A DNA stretch of 64,000 bases from Alkalitalea saponilacus (lineage in GTDB: Bacteria > Bacteroidota > Bacteroidia > Bacteroidales > Marinilabiliaceae): contig NZ_FUYV01000001.1 in NCBI RefSeq assembly GCF_900168165.1, forward strand, positions 518,051 through 582,050, written 5' to 3'. The notes beneath the pieces are model-generated. The model was not told the origin of the DNA. It was given only the letters and a program-made list of their open reading frames with translations, and ran no database searches. The first letter of the stretch is position 1, and each line of letters opens with the position of its first letter. Both the position numbers and the translations under genes were made by a program. Shown here piece after piece: positions 26,239-34,294 of this stretch.

Positions 26239-26788
26239 CAAAAGGTTAGGTATTGGAATTGTTTTAAGCTTTTTATTGGGGATCTCATTTTCTGGTTATT
26301 CACAGGAAGATTTAACTAAAAAGCAATTTCATATTGAAATTCACACCTATGAAAGGGAACATCCTTCAAGATTCCCTGAAGACTTATGGGGTTATGCAGT
26401 GGCTGTGAATTATTCTTTTACACCAACATTTCGTGCAGGAATAGCATTGGGATACCATGATATTCTGAATACTCTTAGTAGCCCCGGACAATCTACTATT
26501 ACTACTGATATTCCAATGTATAGCGTAGGCTTACAAGGATCCTATCATTTTTCCGAATTATTATTCGATAATAGAAATAGTCGTCTGGATTTATATGTAA
26601 AAGGAAAATATGGCTCTGTTTATTTTAACCCTAATGATGATGAAGTAATTATGCCTAAAAGGAATAGGATATATCATGGCTTTTATTTAGGAGCAGCATT
26701 TGATTTGTCGCCAGGATTTGGAGTTTTTGGAGAATACGGAGCCGGTAATTATTCAGATTTTGCATTTGGTGTTGTCGTAAGGTTTTAG
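26234..26788 (+). CDS. Small outer-membrane beta-barrel protein with apparent ATT start, cassette 1
   Basis: In frame upstream of the first usable start (TTG at 26276) the sequence encodes a textbook signal peptide, reading xSKRLGIGIVLSFLLGISF and then SGYSQ, beginning at an ATT codon at 26234 that overlaps the receptor stop (ATTAG). Only an ATT start, a mutated ATG or a sequencing error explains this; no ATG or GTG occurs in between. The mature part has alternating strands and C-terminal aromatic strands ending VVVRF, as in 8-10-stranded barrels. Paralogs lie at 27175 and 32113 (shared Y.F.E.LF.....S.LD.Y.K.K.G pattern). Confidence 0.65.
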   Translation: MSKRLGIGIVLSFLLGISFSGYSQEDLTKKQFHIEIHTYEREHPSRFPEDLWGYAVAVNYSFTPTFRAGIALGYHDILNTLSSPGQSTITTDIPMYSVGLQGSYHFSELLFDNRNSRLDLYVKGKYGSVYFNPNDDEVIMPKRNRIYHGFYLGAAFDLSPGFGVFGEYGAGNYSDFAFGVVVRF

Positions 26789-26978
26789 ATTGAGAGATTT
26801 TTCAAGTGTTACATCTATTCAATCTTTATGAGTCAACTATTATTGACTCGCAATATGGATTATAGTTATTGATGGTTTAAGTAACTGTTTAAATTTAGCA
26901 CGGAGAATGTGATTGAATCGATTAAAATGCAGCCGTTCAATTTTATAACATTATGCACATTAAGAATATTCCATTTGA

Positions 26979-27045
26979 GAAGACACGGAGAGCACGGAGT
27001 TTAAAATCGCATTGCGATTTTTTTCTCGGTGATTTCTGTGTCTTC
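26979..27045. repeat. REP-like imperfect palindrome
   Basis: GAAGACACGGAGAGCACGGAG at the left faces CTCGGTGATTTCTGTGTCTTC at the right with four mismatches. The centre is a perfect AAAATCGC/GCGATTTT hairpin (27003-27021) followed by T's that could also terminate cassette 1 transcripts. Intergenic, between two barrel genes. Confidence 0.65.
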
Positions 27046-27174
27046 TATTTACCAGTGAGTTCGTTTATTATCGAAGTTCATAGTTTTCATTCATTTAAAG
27101 GAACCATTTCATATATATATCTGTGTTAAAAAAAATTTAATTCTATTTTTAAACAGATTCTAAGTCTTGTTTTT

Positions 27175-27747
27175 ATGAAGAATGTAGTAATAGGGCTTGC
27201 TTTTTTGATATCGTTTCTGCTTTTATCTTTTAATAAATGTTTTAGCCAGATATTTGATGAGCGTAGATATTTATATGTTAGTGTATTGGTTGATAATTTC
27301 TCCGATCTGGTTACCAGCTATGCTAAAGAAAATGTTCATGTTATAGGATTATCCATTGACTATGAGGTGTTGCCGTATTTAAGAGCCGGATTGTTTGGCG
27401 GGTACAAAACCTTAAACACTATAAGATATAACAATCCTGAGAATCCGATGTTGGGATACGCGCAAGCAGGATCACCTTTATATAGTTACGGTTTTCAATT
27501 GTCCTATCATTTTGCAGAACCACTGTTTGGAAATCGTTATTCAAAATATGATGCCTATGTCAAAACAAAATATGGTTGGATTGATGTAGATTCAAATATT
27601 GGGTTTAGTCCTGAGCCAGGTGTGTATTCAAACTATGGGATTTATGTAGGGGGAGCAGTAAATATAATACACTCATTATATCTTTTCGGCGAATTGGGTA
27701 TTGGCACCTACTCTTATAGTTCTTTTGGCCTGCGTTTTGGATTTTAA
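27175..27747 (+). CDS. Small outer-membrane beta-barrel protein, paralog
   Basis: A 190-residue protein. Signal peptide (MKNVVIGLAFLISFLLLSF... CFSQ), then alternating beta strands (LSIDYEVLPYLRAGLFGGYKTL; YSYGFQLSYHFAEPLFGNRYS) and a final strand ending SFGLRFGF, a typical outer-membrane C-terminus. It resembles the barrels at 26234 and 32113. It stands alone, ~390 bases behind the first cassette; function unknown. Confidence 0.75.
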   Translation: MKNVVIGLAFLISFLLLSFNKCFSQIFDERRYLYVSVLVDNFSDLVTSYAKENVHVIGLSIDYEVLPYLRAGLFGGYKTLNTIRYNNPENPMLGYAQAGSPLYSYGFQLSYHFAEPLFGNRYSKYDAYVKTKYGWIDVDSNIGFSPEPGVYSNYGIYVGGAVNIIHSLYLFGELGIGTYSYSSFGLRFGF

Positions 27748-27973
27748 TCTCACTAAAAAATAATAATTCGCACAAGCCTAATCTAGCAGATCAATTATTT
27801 AACATGGTGATTATATGCGTATAATTGCACACAAATGCATGATAATAAGGGAGCTTTTGTTAGGATAATGTGATTTGACCTCGCAGGTTACCACAAACCC
27901 CTTATTATCCCAGCCACCAGACGAATTCTTATAATTTTTATCGGATAGGAATAATTTTTTTGTTCAATTTATT
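27748..27973. other. Intergenic, no gene seen
   Basis: About 225 bases between the barrel gene and structured element copy 2. Nothing recognised. Confidence 0.5.
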
Positions 27974-28187
27974 TTTGCATATTTCTTTTTTTTTTCTTTG
28001 CAAAGCAAATTCGATATCCCTGAACGAACGAGATCAGACATAATCGTTTTCAAAACCCTAATTAACCATTATAGTGACCCAAATCCACAACTTCAACAAG
28101 CAAATTGCTTCATCTCTTAATTACCTCCTGGTATTTTTATATACAGGAGAACCTACCTCCTTTATTGTTTGCTACAACGATTCGTGA
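27974..28187 (+). ncRNA. Structured leader/ncRNA element, copy 2
   Basis: TTTG (27974-27977), then TTTCTTTG (27993-28000). Hairpin A: CTGA (28020-28023) with TCAG (28034-28037), loop containing ACGAACG, followed by CATAATC and AAAACCCTAA. Hairpin B: CTCCTG plus TAT (28125-28134, one bulged G) with ATACAGGAG (28041+100 to 28149). The 3' box TTTGCTACAACGATTCGTGA ends at 28187, again 187 bases from the promoter-like TTTG. First of two tandem copies before cassette 2. Confidence 0.6.
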
Positions 28188-28395
28188 GTTATTTCACATC
28201 AGCCCTGATGGTTTAGGGCTTGCTATCTTATATCTTTTTTCCTGTTAGTTTTTTCGATGGTTTTCATAAGAAATGAAAAATTCATTGGGATAATAAGAAT
28301 TCCAATTTGGACTGCATCTCCATAGCTGATAGGTTTGATGCAGGCCGCGCTTCAATAGGGGATGATCGATCCAAACAAATTTTAACCAAATGTTT
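28188..28395. other. Spacer between tandem structured elements
   Basis: About 210 bases. Contains a small hairpin AGCCCT/AGGGCT near 28201-28219; otherwise nothing recognised. Confidence 0.45.
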
Positions 28396-28608
28396 TTTGC
28401 TTGTTTCTTTTTTTTCTTTCTTTGCAAGGTGAAAAGAATATATCTGAACGAACGTTGTCAGATATAATTCCACAAAACCTTAACTTATTAAACTATGCTC
28501 TTAATCCCGACTTTCATTAAGCAAAATTTATCATATCACTTTTCTCACCTGAGCTTGTTATGTTCAGGACGTTTAACTTGTTTCTTCGTTTGCTTCAACG
28601 ATTCCTGA
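28396..28608 (+). ncRNA. Structured leader/ncRNA element, copy 3
   Basis: TTTG (28396-28399), 17 bases, then TTTCTTTG (28417-28424). Hairpin A is longest here: TATATCTGA (28439-28447) with TCAGATATA (28458-28466), loop ACGAACGTTG, followed by AAAACCTTAA. Hairpin B: CCTGA (28548-28552) with TCAGG (28564-28568). The 3' box TTTGCTTCAACGATTCCTGA ends at 28608, 184 bases from the promoter-like TTTG. Lies ~185 bases before the second DUF4249 gene. Confidence 0.6.
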
Positions 28609-28791
28609 TTAATTCATAACTTTTTTCGCGACAGGTTCTTATGTATAGAATAACCGCTTTGTTATTCTATGTTTAATATCAAAATAAATATTTCTCTTTC
28701 ATTGGTCATCAGATAGCTCTGGTCAGTAGTTCAAGTCTAAAATCCCTGCAATCTAATGGCTAAAATTACTGAGGTTTATCCATCTTTTTTT

Positions 28792-29652
28792 ATGAAATTA
28801 CCCTTAATGCTCCTTTCTTTCTTGTTCTTCACCTCATGCGTCAAGGAAATTACTATGCCCGATTACGGCTTAATGACTCAGCCTTCAATGAATGCTGTGG
28901 TTAAAGGCGGAGAACTCATCACGGTTTACTTGTTTGAAAATGGAACAACTGGAGGCGGAGAGCTCAACGCAGTGAACAATGCGCTGGTTGAGGTCTGGAA
29001 TGACGGGATAATGATTGATTCCGTAAGCAATGCTGATGAAGGCGAGTATGAAACGGAGGTTGAAGCTGAGTTTGGCAAGGATTATGAAATTAGGGCGACG
29101 ATAGATGGTAAAACAATGTCTTCATCTTTCCGTGTTCCTTCACCACCAGTTTTAATAGAGGCTACACATATTCCTTTCGGCGGGGTTGATGATGAAGGCG
29201 CTATATATCCTGGAGTAGAGGTTGTTCTTGAAAGAAGTAGGTTGAATGATGCCTACTATGAGGTGGTTATTTGGCTCGACACTTATGACAACTTACGGCC
29301 GGCAGAGTTCTATTTTCTGAGAGACCCTTTTATTGTTCGTGAAGGTTTGCCACTTGCATTGTTTAGTGATGAGGGTGTCAGCGAAGAGAGTTTTTCGGTC
29401 TTCATTACATATACTACAAACTCGCATTCCGGTGATGCCATTAAAACGTATCCCTTTTTTGTTGAATTAAGATCAGTAACCGAAGATTATTACCACTACC
29501 GGAGAAGCTTTTATTTGAATATGAACTCGCAGGAGGAACTGGAGCCCGGTCTTGAAAACAGTCCTGCGGATCTTTTCTCCAATGTTAAAGGTGGTTCTGG
29601 ACGAGTTGTTTCTTATAGTTCCGTAGTTTCTGAATTACTTAATGTTGATTGA
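28792..29652 (+). CDS. DUF4249 lipoprotein, cassette 2
   Basis: A 286-residue paralog of the protein at 22950. The ATG at 28792 gives a compact signal peptide with lipobox FTSC (Cys16); the frame opens at 28756 with twelve extra residues. Shared features: SMNAVVKGGELITVYL, an acidic-turn beta domain, and VELRSVTEDYYHYRRSFYLN near the end. The receptor gene follows after nine bases. Presumed surface partner of that receptor; ligand unknown. Confidence 0.85.
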   Translation: MKLPLMLLSFLFFTSCVKEITMPDYGLMTQPSMNAVVKGGELITVYLFENGTTGGGELNAVNNALVEVWNDGIMIDSVSNADEGEYETEVEAEFGKDYEIRATIDGKTMSSSFRVPSPPVLIEATHIPFGGVDDEGAIYPGVEVVLERSRLNDAYYEVVIWLDTYDNLRPAEFYFLRDPFIVREGLPLALFSDEGVSEESFSVFITYTTNSHSGDAIKTYPFFVELRSVTEDYYHYRRSFYLNMNSQEELEPGLENSPADLFSNVKGGSGRVVSYSSVVSELLNVD

Positions 29653-29661
29653 AGTTGAGAT

Positions 29662-32058
29662 ATGAAGTTTATATTTTTGGTGTTATTGGTTTTTAGTTTT
29701 TGTTATCAGGCAACATTGTCGCAACATCGGGTGTCCGGGTTTGTTAGAGACTCTTTGTCCTCTGAACCCCTTATTGGTGCTTATGTTATAAAATCGTCCG
29801 ACGGGCGAGGATCTGTAACCGATGTCAATGGATTTTTTTCCATTGATGTACCGAAGGAGAATCCGGAATTAACTTTCTCTTATGTGGGTTACTCCTCACA
29901 AACTGTTAATTTTAAATTAAATAGTGATACTGTTATAACGGTACGAATGACAGTTGATAATATGATCTCTGAAGTTGTTGTCAGTTCGCGCGAAGCTCCC
30001 ATGACAAACATTCACACTTTAAGCATGGATGTAATCAATACACTTCCTGTTATCAGCAGCAAACCTGATGTAGGAAAAGCGCTACAGATATTGCCTGGTA
30101 TTGAAGCCCCAAGAGAGGCTTCATCAGAGTTGGTTGTACGAGGGGGAGGAGTTGGTGAAAATCTCTACTTACTGGATGGAGTACCCATTACCCATGTTCA
30201 CCACATAGGAGGGTTTTATTCTGTTTTCAATAGCGATATCATCAACGATGTATCGGTTTACAAGTCTGCATTTCCTGGTCGTTATGGCGGCAAACTCTCT
30301 TCCGTAGTCAGCATCTCCCAACGCGAAGGAAATAAAAACCACTACAGCGGGAGCTTTGATATTGGCATTACGGATGCCTCCTTAACTATTGAAGGCCCCA
30401 TATTGAAGAATAGATTGAGTTTTATATTGTGCGCCCGAAAAACAATGATTGATCCGTTAATGGCTTATGCAACCAAGTCCTCAGAAATGGGGTATTCCAT
30501 GTATTATGGCTTTTACGATTTGAATGGCAAAGTAGCCTGGGATTTGTCCGACAAAAGCAAGATCACCTTTTTTTCATACCAGGGTGACGATTACATAAAA
30601 ATTAAATCGGACAAAACGAGTCGTTACGACGATTTGGATTTTAATCGACGTTACGCATGGGGGAATAATTTATCCGGCATTAGGTGGCAGCAGGTTTTAA
30701 ACTCCGGCGGTTTTATATCAAGTTCCCTCTCTTATTCCAGGTATCGTGTGGTTGACGAGTCCAATACGCAAACAATCGATTTAAGTTATAGGGAGAGAGC
30801 CCTGTCATCGTTGGAGAATTATCTGTTTCAGACCGATTATAAGCAGCGCATAGCCCCATTTTGGGATTTTCGGGCAGGAGGCAACCTCTCATATTATTTT
30901 TTTGACAGGGAATTTAAACAGGAACAGGGCGTAATCTCCAATGAGTTAAAATCTTCAGAGATAGCTCTTTTTGCTGAAAACTATTTCTCTCTGCCCTTAA
31001 ATCTGTTTTTACAGTCTGATTTACGTTTTGTTCACTATCGTAATGCACCATATACTTTTAATTCTTGGGAGCCGCGCCTCTCATTTGGGTATATTCTTAA
31101 TAATAATCATCGGTTTAGTGTGGATTATTCGAGAATGAGACAATTTAATCATTTAGTAACTTCACGTTCCGGGATTTATAGCAATGAACTTTGGCTGCCT
31201 TCCAATGAGATTATGGTTCCGGCTTTGTCCGATCAGGTTTCATTGGGTTGGGCCGGGAATTTCTACGGAGGAATGTTCAATGCAGGGGCTTCAATATACT
31301 ATAGACAATTAAGTAATCTGGTCACCTTTAAAGATGGGCATGAGTCTTTTCTCAACAGTGTTCATTCAGCTGATCTGCTACACCATGATGGTGCCGGGGT
31401 TGTTCAGGGCTTTGAGTTTTATTTGAATAAAACCAGTGGTGACTACACCGGCTCATTAAGTTACTCGTATTGTAACAGCAACAGGAAGTTTGAAGAGGTT
31501 AATCAATCCTTCTCTTATCCTTATGAGTACAATGCCAGACATAATGTCTCGTTATTTCTGCATCGCCAGTTGTCTGAAAAGTGGAGTGCAGGCGCTTCAT
31601 GGACACTCCATTCAGGGTTGCCATATACCCCGGTAACCTCAAAAGAAGCTGCCATAGATCCTGTCACCGGCTTTTATGATGATGTTATAATTGAAGAAGG
31701 GTTTGTTTATGGGAAACGCAATTCTGCAAGAATGGCCAACTATCACAGAATGGATTTAGCATTTAAACATACAAGCTATACTTCCCGACGAGGGCATAAA
31801 CAGGAGTGGCGACTTGGCGTTTATAATCTTTATAACAGACACAATCCAGCTTATTACAGTTATAGCAGGTATTTTGATGACCCTAACTTTGTTTGGACTG
31901 AAGATTATAGACCCTACAAGCTTTACAGCATCAGTTATTTTCCAATTATTCCAACCATATCCTATAAAATTTATTTTGATCAGAATAATTTTCATAGACG
32001 CAGCAGCGAAACCTCTATTCTGAAAAGAATAAGAAATTGGCTCTTTTATGAGGATTAG
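29662..32058 (+). CDS. TonB-dependent receptor with carboxypeptidase-regulatory-like N-domain, cassette 2
   Basis: A 798-residue paralog of the receptor at 23830. Signal peptide (MKFIFLVLLVFSFCYQATLS), CarboxypepD_reg-like domain (VSGFVRDSLSSEPLIGAYVI), plug (SSELVVRGGGVGENLYLLDG; VYKSAFPGRYGGKLSSV) and barrel with the same terminal block (EWRLGVYNLYNRHNPAYYSY). The two receptors share a closely matching plug but differ in loops, consistent with different ligands for a duplicated system. Confidence 0.9.
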   Translation: MKFIFLVLLVFSFCYQATLSQHRVSGFVRDSLSSEPLIGAYVIKSSDGRGSVTDVNGFFSIDVPKENPELTFSYVGYSSQTVNFKLNSDTVITVRMTVDNMISEVVVSSREAPMTNIHTLSMDVINTLPVISSKPDVGKALQILPGIEAPREASSELVVRGGGVGENLYLLDGVPITHVHHIGGFYSVFNSDIINDVSVYKSAFPGRYGGKLSSVVSISQREGNKNHYSGSFDIGITDASLTIEGPILKNRLSFILCARKTMIDPLMAYATKSSEMGYSMYYGFYDLNGKVAWDLSDKSKITFFSYQGDDYIKIKSDKTSRYDDLDFNRRYAWGNNLSGIRWQQVLNSGGFISSSLSYSRYRVVDESNTQTIDLSYRERALSSLENYLFQTDYKQRIAPFWDFRAGGNLSYYFFDREFKQEQGVISNELKSSEIALFAENYFSLPLNLFLQSDLRFVHYRNAPYTFNSWEPRLSFGYILNNNHRFSVDYSRMRQFNHLVTSRSGIYSNELWLPSNEIMVPALSDQVSLGWAGNFYGGMFNAGASIYYRQLSNLVTFKDGHESFLNSVHSADLLHHDGAGVVQGFEFYLNKTSGDYTGSLSYSYCNSNRKFEEVNQSFSYPYEYNARHNVSLFLHRQLSEKWSAGASWTLHSGLPYTPVTSKEAAIDPVTGFYDDVIIEEGFVYGKRNSARMANYHRMDLAFKHTSYTSRRGHKQEWRLGVYNLYNRHNPAYYSYSRYFDDPNFVWTEDYRPYKLYSISYFPIIPTISYKIYFDQNNFHRRSSETSILKRIRNWLFYED

Positions 32059-32112
32059 GGTATAGAAGAGCGATTATTAAATATTAAGTGTGAACCATAA
32101 TCTTATAAAACG

Positions 32113-32691
32113 ATGAAACGAGTAGGTCTTTTTTTTATTTTTTCTATTTTTTTATTGACTAAAGTAGCTAACTGTAATGCACAAAACCTTTCATTCTCTG
32201 ATAGGTTAAGTGTAGGTGCTTATATCTCCGACTGTCCCCTGGAAAGGTATTCATTTAATTCAAGCTGGTATGATCATCCTAATATAATTGGCGTTTTTGT
32301 GGATTATAAGTTTACGTCAACTTTAAGTGGAGGAGTTTATGGAGGATATAATGATATGTGGCAATCAAATTCAGTTTGGACCGGAAGCGGTTTTCATACT
32401 TCGACTGGGACATCTTCAACTTATCACTTTGGTTTGCAATACAAAGCGCACTTGATGCCTTTATTTGTACCCGGACGTCAATCAAGAATTGATTTATATA
32501 GCAAAGCAAAACTCGGCAGGGTTGTGTCAGGTGGGGATAGTAATATTGTTTATAACCCACCTAGAAGTTTTACAGATTATGGTGTATATGCAGGTATGGC
32601 TTTTTATGTGTTTGGCAATTTTGGTCTGTTTGCTGAATATGGGTTCGGGGTTGTCTCGGAAAAAACATTTGGATTGACCAAGAGGTTTTAA
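32113..32691 (+). CDS. Small outer-membrane beta-barrel protein, cassette 2
   Basis: A 192-residue protein: signal peptide (MKRVGLFFIFSIFLLTKVANCNAQ) and barrel strands (VFVDYKFTSTLSGGVYGGYND; YHFGLQYKAHLMPLFVPGRQS; FGLFAEYGFGVVSEKTFGLTKRF). Paralog of the barrels at 26234 and 27175, in the same position relative to its receptor. Probably co-transcribed with it (54-base gap). Confidence 0.75.
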   Translation: MKRVGLFFIFSIFLLTKVANCNAQNLSFSDRLSVGAYISDCPLERYSFNSSWYDHPNIIGVFVDYKFTSTLSGGVYGGYNDMWQSNSVWTGSGFHTSTGTSSTYHFGLQYKAHLMPLFVPGRQSRIDLYSKAKLGRVVSGGDSNIVYNPPRSFTDYGVYAGMAFYVFGNFGLFAEYGFGVVSEKTFGLTKRF

Positions 32692-32855
32692 AGCAATTGG
32701 ATGAAGATTTAATTATTCGTACTAAGACACCTTTTTTAGATGATTAATCCTATCGTACCTGTTGTGTTTATTCGGATTTTAACTCAAGAGTCATATTTTA
32801 ACGATATATATTCGCATTTGCGTAGTTGTTCTAACAAGAATTTTTGTTGATTCCA

Positions 32856-33563
32856 ATGATGAAAACACTCTTAATATTCATTCTTCTATCCGGATTTTTC
32901 TCTGTAAAATCCCAAATGGTTTATCATGGAGGATTACAAGGCGGCTCTATTGAAGATGAGGTAGAGGTCTTTTGGGGTTTAGGGGGAGGCGTTGGCTATA
33001 TATTGAAGGATAATCTACATCTTTTTACCGGTATCGGCCTGGATTTTATCTATGTTGTTCCCCCAAACGAGTCCCGAAATATGAAAGATGACAGTTGGTC
33101 AACAACAACGGTTTTGCAGCCCGGTTTCTACTCCGGCATACAGTATAATATAAATATCCGCTACAATAAGGAACTCAGACGAAGGTGGGGTTTCTATCCC
33201 GATTTAAGGGTTTATTTTCTTCCATATTTGCCACGCAGAGCACAGTGGATAGAGAGTGAGGTTATTAGGGAAGAACCTGTGGCTCCACCAATACCGGGGT
33301 ATGAACCGCGATTTCCGTTTGGTCCTGTTGAGGAGGTTAATTATTATTATCACAAGGCCAAAGGCAGGTCTGCCTCTGACTTTGGATATGGAATTGGTGG
33401 AGGTTTCTTTATCGGAAATTGGGCCAATTATCTTCAAATTCATTTTGAATACAACACCCTAAATCCATTAAGAGTAATTAGTGAATTGGAGGATTATCCC
33501 CGAACGGTTTCCGGTAAAGGAGGACAGTTTATTTTGAGACTGTCGGGTGTGGGGCTACTTTGA
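32856..33563 (+). CDS. Outer-membrane barrel-like protein, unrecognised family
   Basis: About 235 residues. Signal peptide (MMKTLLIFILLSGFFSVKSQ) and alternating amphipathic strands (GLGGGVGYILKDNLHLFTGIGLDFIYVV; FYSGIQYNINIRYNKELRRRWGFYPDL; GYGIGGGFFIG). Reads as an outer-membrane protein of unknown function, different from the small barrels nearby. Start: tandem ATGs at 32856/32859 fit the signal peptide; the frame opens at a TTG at 32844. Last gene before the trp leader. Confidence 0.65.
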   Translation: MMKTLLIFILLSGFFSVKSQMVYHGGLQGGSIEDEVEVFWGLGGGVGYILKDNLHLFTGIGLDFIYVVPPNESRNMKDDSWSTTTVLQPGFYSGIQYNINIRYNKELRRRWGFYPDLRVYFLPYLPRRAQWIESEVIREEPVAPPIPGYEPRFPFGPVEEVNYYYHKAKGRSASDFGYGIGGGFFIGNWANYLQIHFEYNTLNPLRVISELEDYPRTVSGKGGQFILRLSGVGLL

Positions 33564-33625
33564 GAGTTGAATAGGGAACTGTCTTTGTTCATTTCCCCCT
33601 TTGGTCAAAAAAAACTCAAAAAATC

Positions 33626-33656
33626 TTGTATTTTTAAAAATCATTCCCTAAACTTG
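33626..33656 (+). promoter_or_regulatory. Candidate trp operon promoter
   Basis: TTG at 33626-33628, 20 bases, then TAAACTTG (33649-33656), one mismatch from TAnnTTTG. It lies directly before the leader-peptide ATG at 33667, so the leader mRNA would begin only a few bases ahead of it. Confidence 0.5.
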
Positions 33657-33666
33657 CAGTACAATA

Positions 33667-33759
33667 ATGACAAAAATCATGACGCAAAGTTTTCGCAATA
33701 ACAATTGGTGGTGGCACAGTTCATTCCTTATATCGGGAGATGAAACAATGCCCTTGTGA
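33667..33759 (+). CDS. trpL: trp leader peptide with three Trp codons
   Basis: A 30-codon ORF, too short for ordinary gene calling, starting MTKIMTQSFRNNN and followed by three consecutive TGG codons (33706-33714), ending at TGA 33757-33759. Downstream come a terminator (33788-33824) and trpE. The segment TCGGGAG (33733-33739) inside the leader can pair with CTCCCGA (33803-33809) of the terminator. Ribosome stalling at the Trp codons would leave it free (antitermination), while translation to the stop would mask it. This is the logic of trp attenuation and agrees with the known Bacteroid-trp leader class. Confidence 0.85.
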   Translation: MTKIMTQSFRNNNWWWHSSFLISGDETMPL

Positions 33760-33787
33760 CCATTTGCGAAACAAATGATATAATAAG

Positions 33788-33824
33788 AAAAGGCTTGTCG
33801 GACTCCCGACAAGCCTTTTTTTTT
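33788..33824 (+). terminator. trp attenuator terminator
   Basis: AAAAGGCTTGTCGG (33788-33801), loop ACTC, CCGACAAGCCTTTT (33806-33819) and a long T run. It competes with the 33733-33739 / 33803-33809 antiterminator pairing. Confidence 0.92.
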
Positions 33825-34056
33825 GTGCACATTGCATTACTGATGTTTGCCTCTTTTTATTGAGTGTTTGACATCCCCTTCAGGGGATTGAGGGGTGAGC
33901 AAAGGTGAATGCTTTTATTAGAAATCATTGGAGTCCGGTTAATTATTTTGAAATCGTGGATTATGCTTTGTTTATTGAGCTGTGGGGCTTTCTTGAAATT
34001 TTAGGCTTGCTCTCCGCCTCAGGAAAAAGACGTTAAGAAAATCAATGTTTTTTTCG

Positions 34057-34190
34057 TTAAGAAAACCGTGCTGTTTGAGCGTAGCGAGTTCACGGTTTTT
34101 AAAAAAACACATTTATTTTTAGTCTTTTTCATGCAGCGGCGGCATTTTTTGTTTACTTTTTTTGCTGTTGAAAAAAAGTAAAAGCCCGTG
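34057..34190. repeat. Probable interspersed repeat between attenuator and trpE
   Basis: About 470 bases separate the attenuator from trpE. This part contains AAACCGTG (34063-34070) facing CACGGTTT around GAGCGTAGCGAGTT, then T-rich tracts and GTAAAAGCCCGTGCGG. It looks like non-coding repetitive sequence. A block around 33960-34037 (TTATGCTTTGTTTATTGAG ... GCCTCAGGAAAAA) recurs in degraded form at 36829-36890, before trpD. Confidence 0.4.
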
Positions 34191-34294
34191 CGGCTAGAGC
34201 ACTTAAACAATATGAAATTATTTCCTCGGACAAGAGTGATTAGAATTATAAAACCTAAGAAGATGAAATATAAAGAATCCTGAAATACGAAATT

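Noticed and set aside
33860..33900. CCCCTTCAGGGG hairpin as part of the trp attenuator
   Set aside because: Lies after the terminator T run and cannot take part in the leader switch; more likely repeat sequence.
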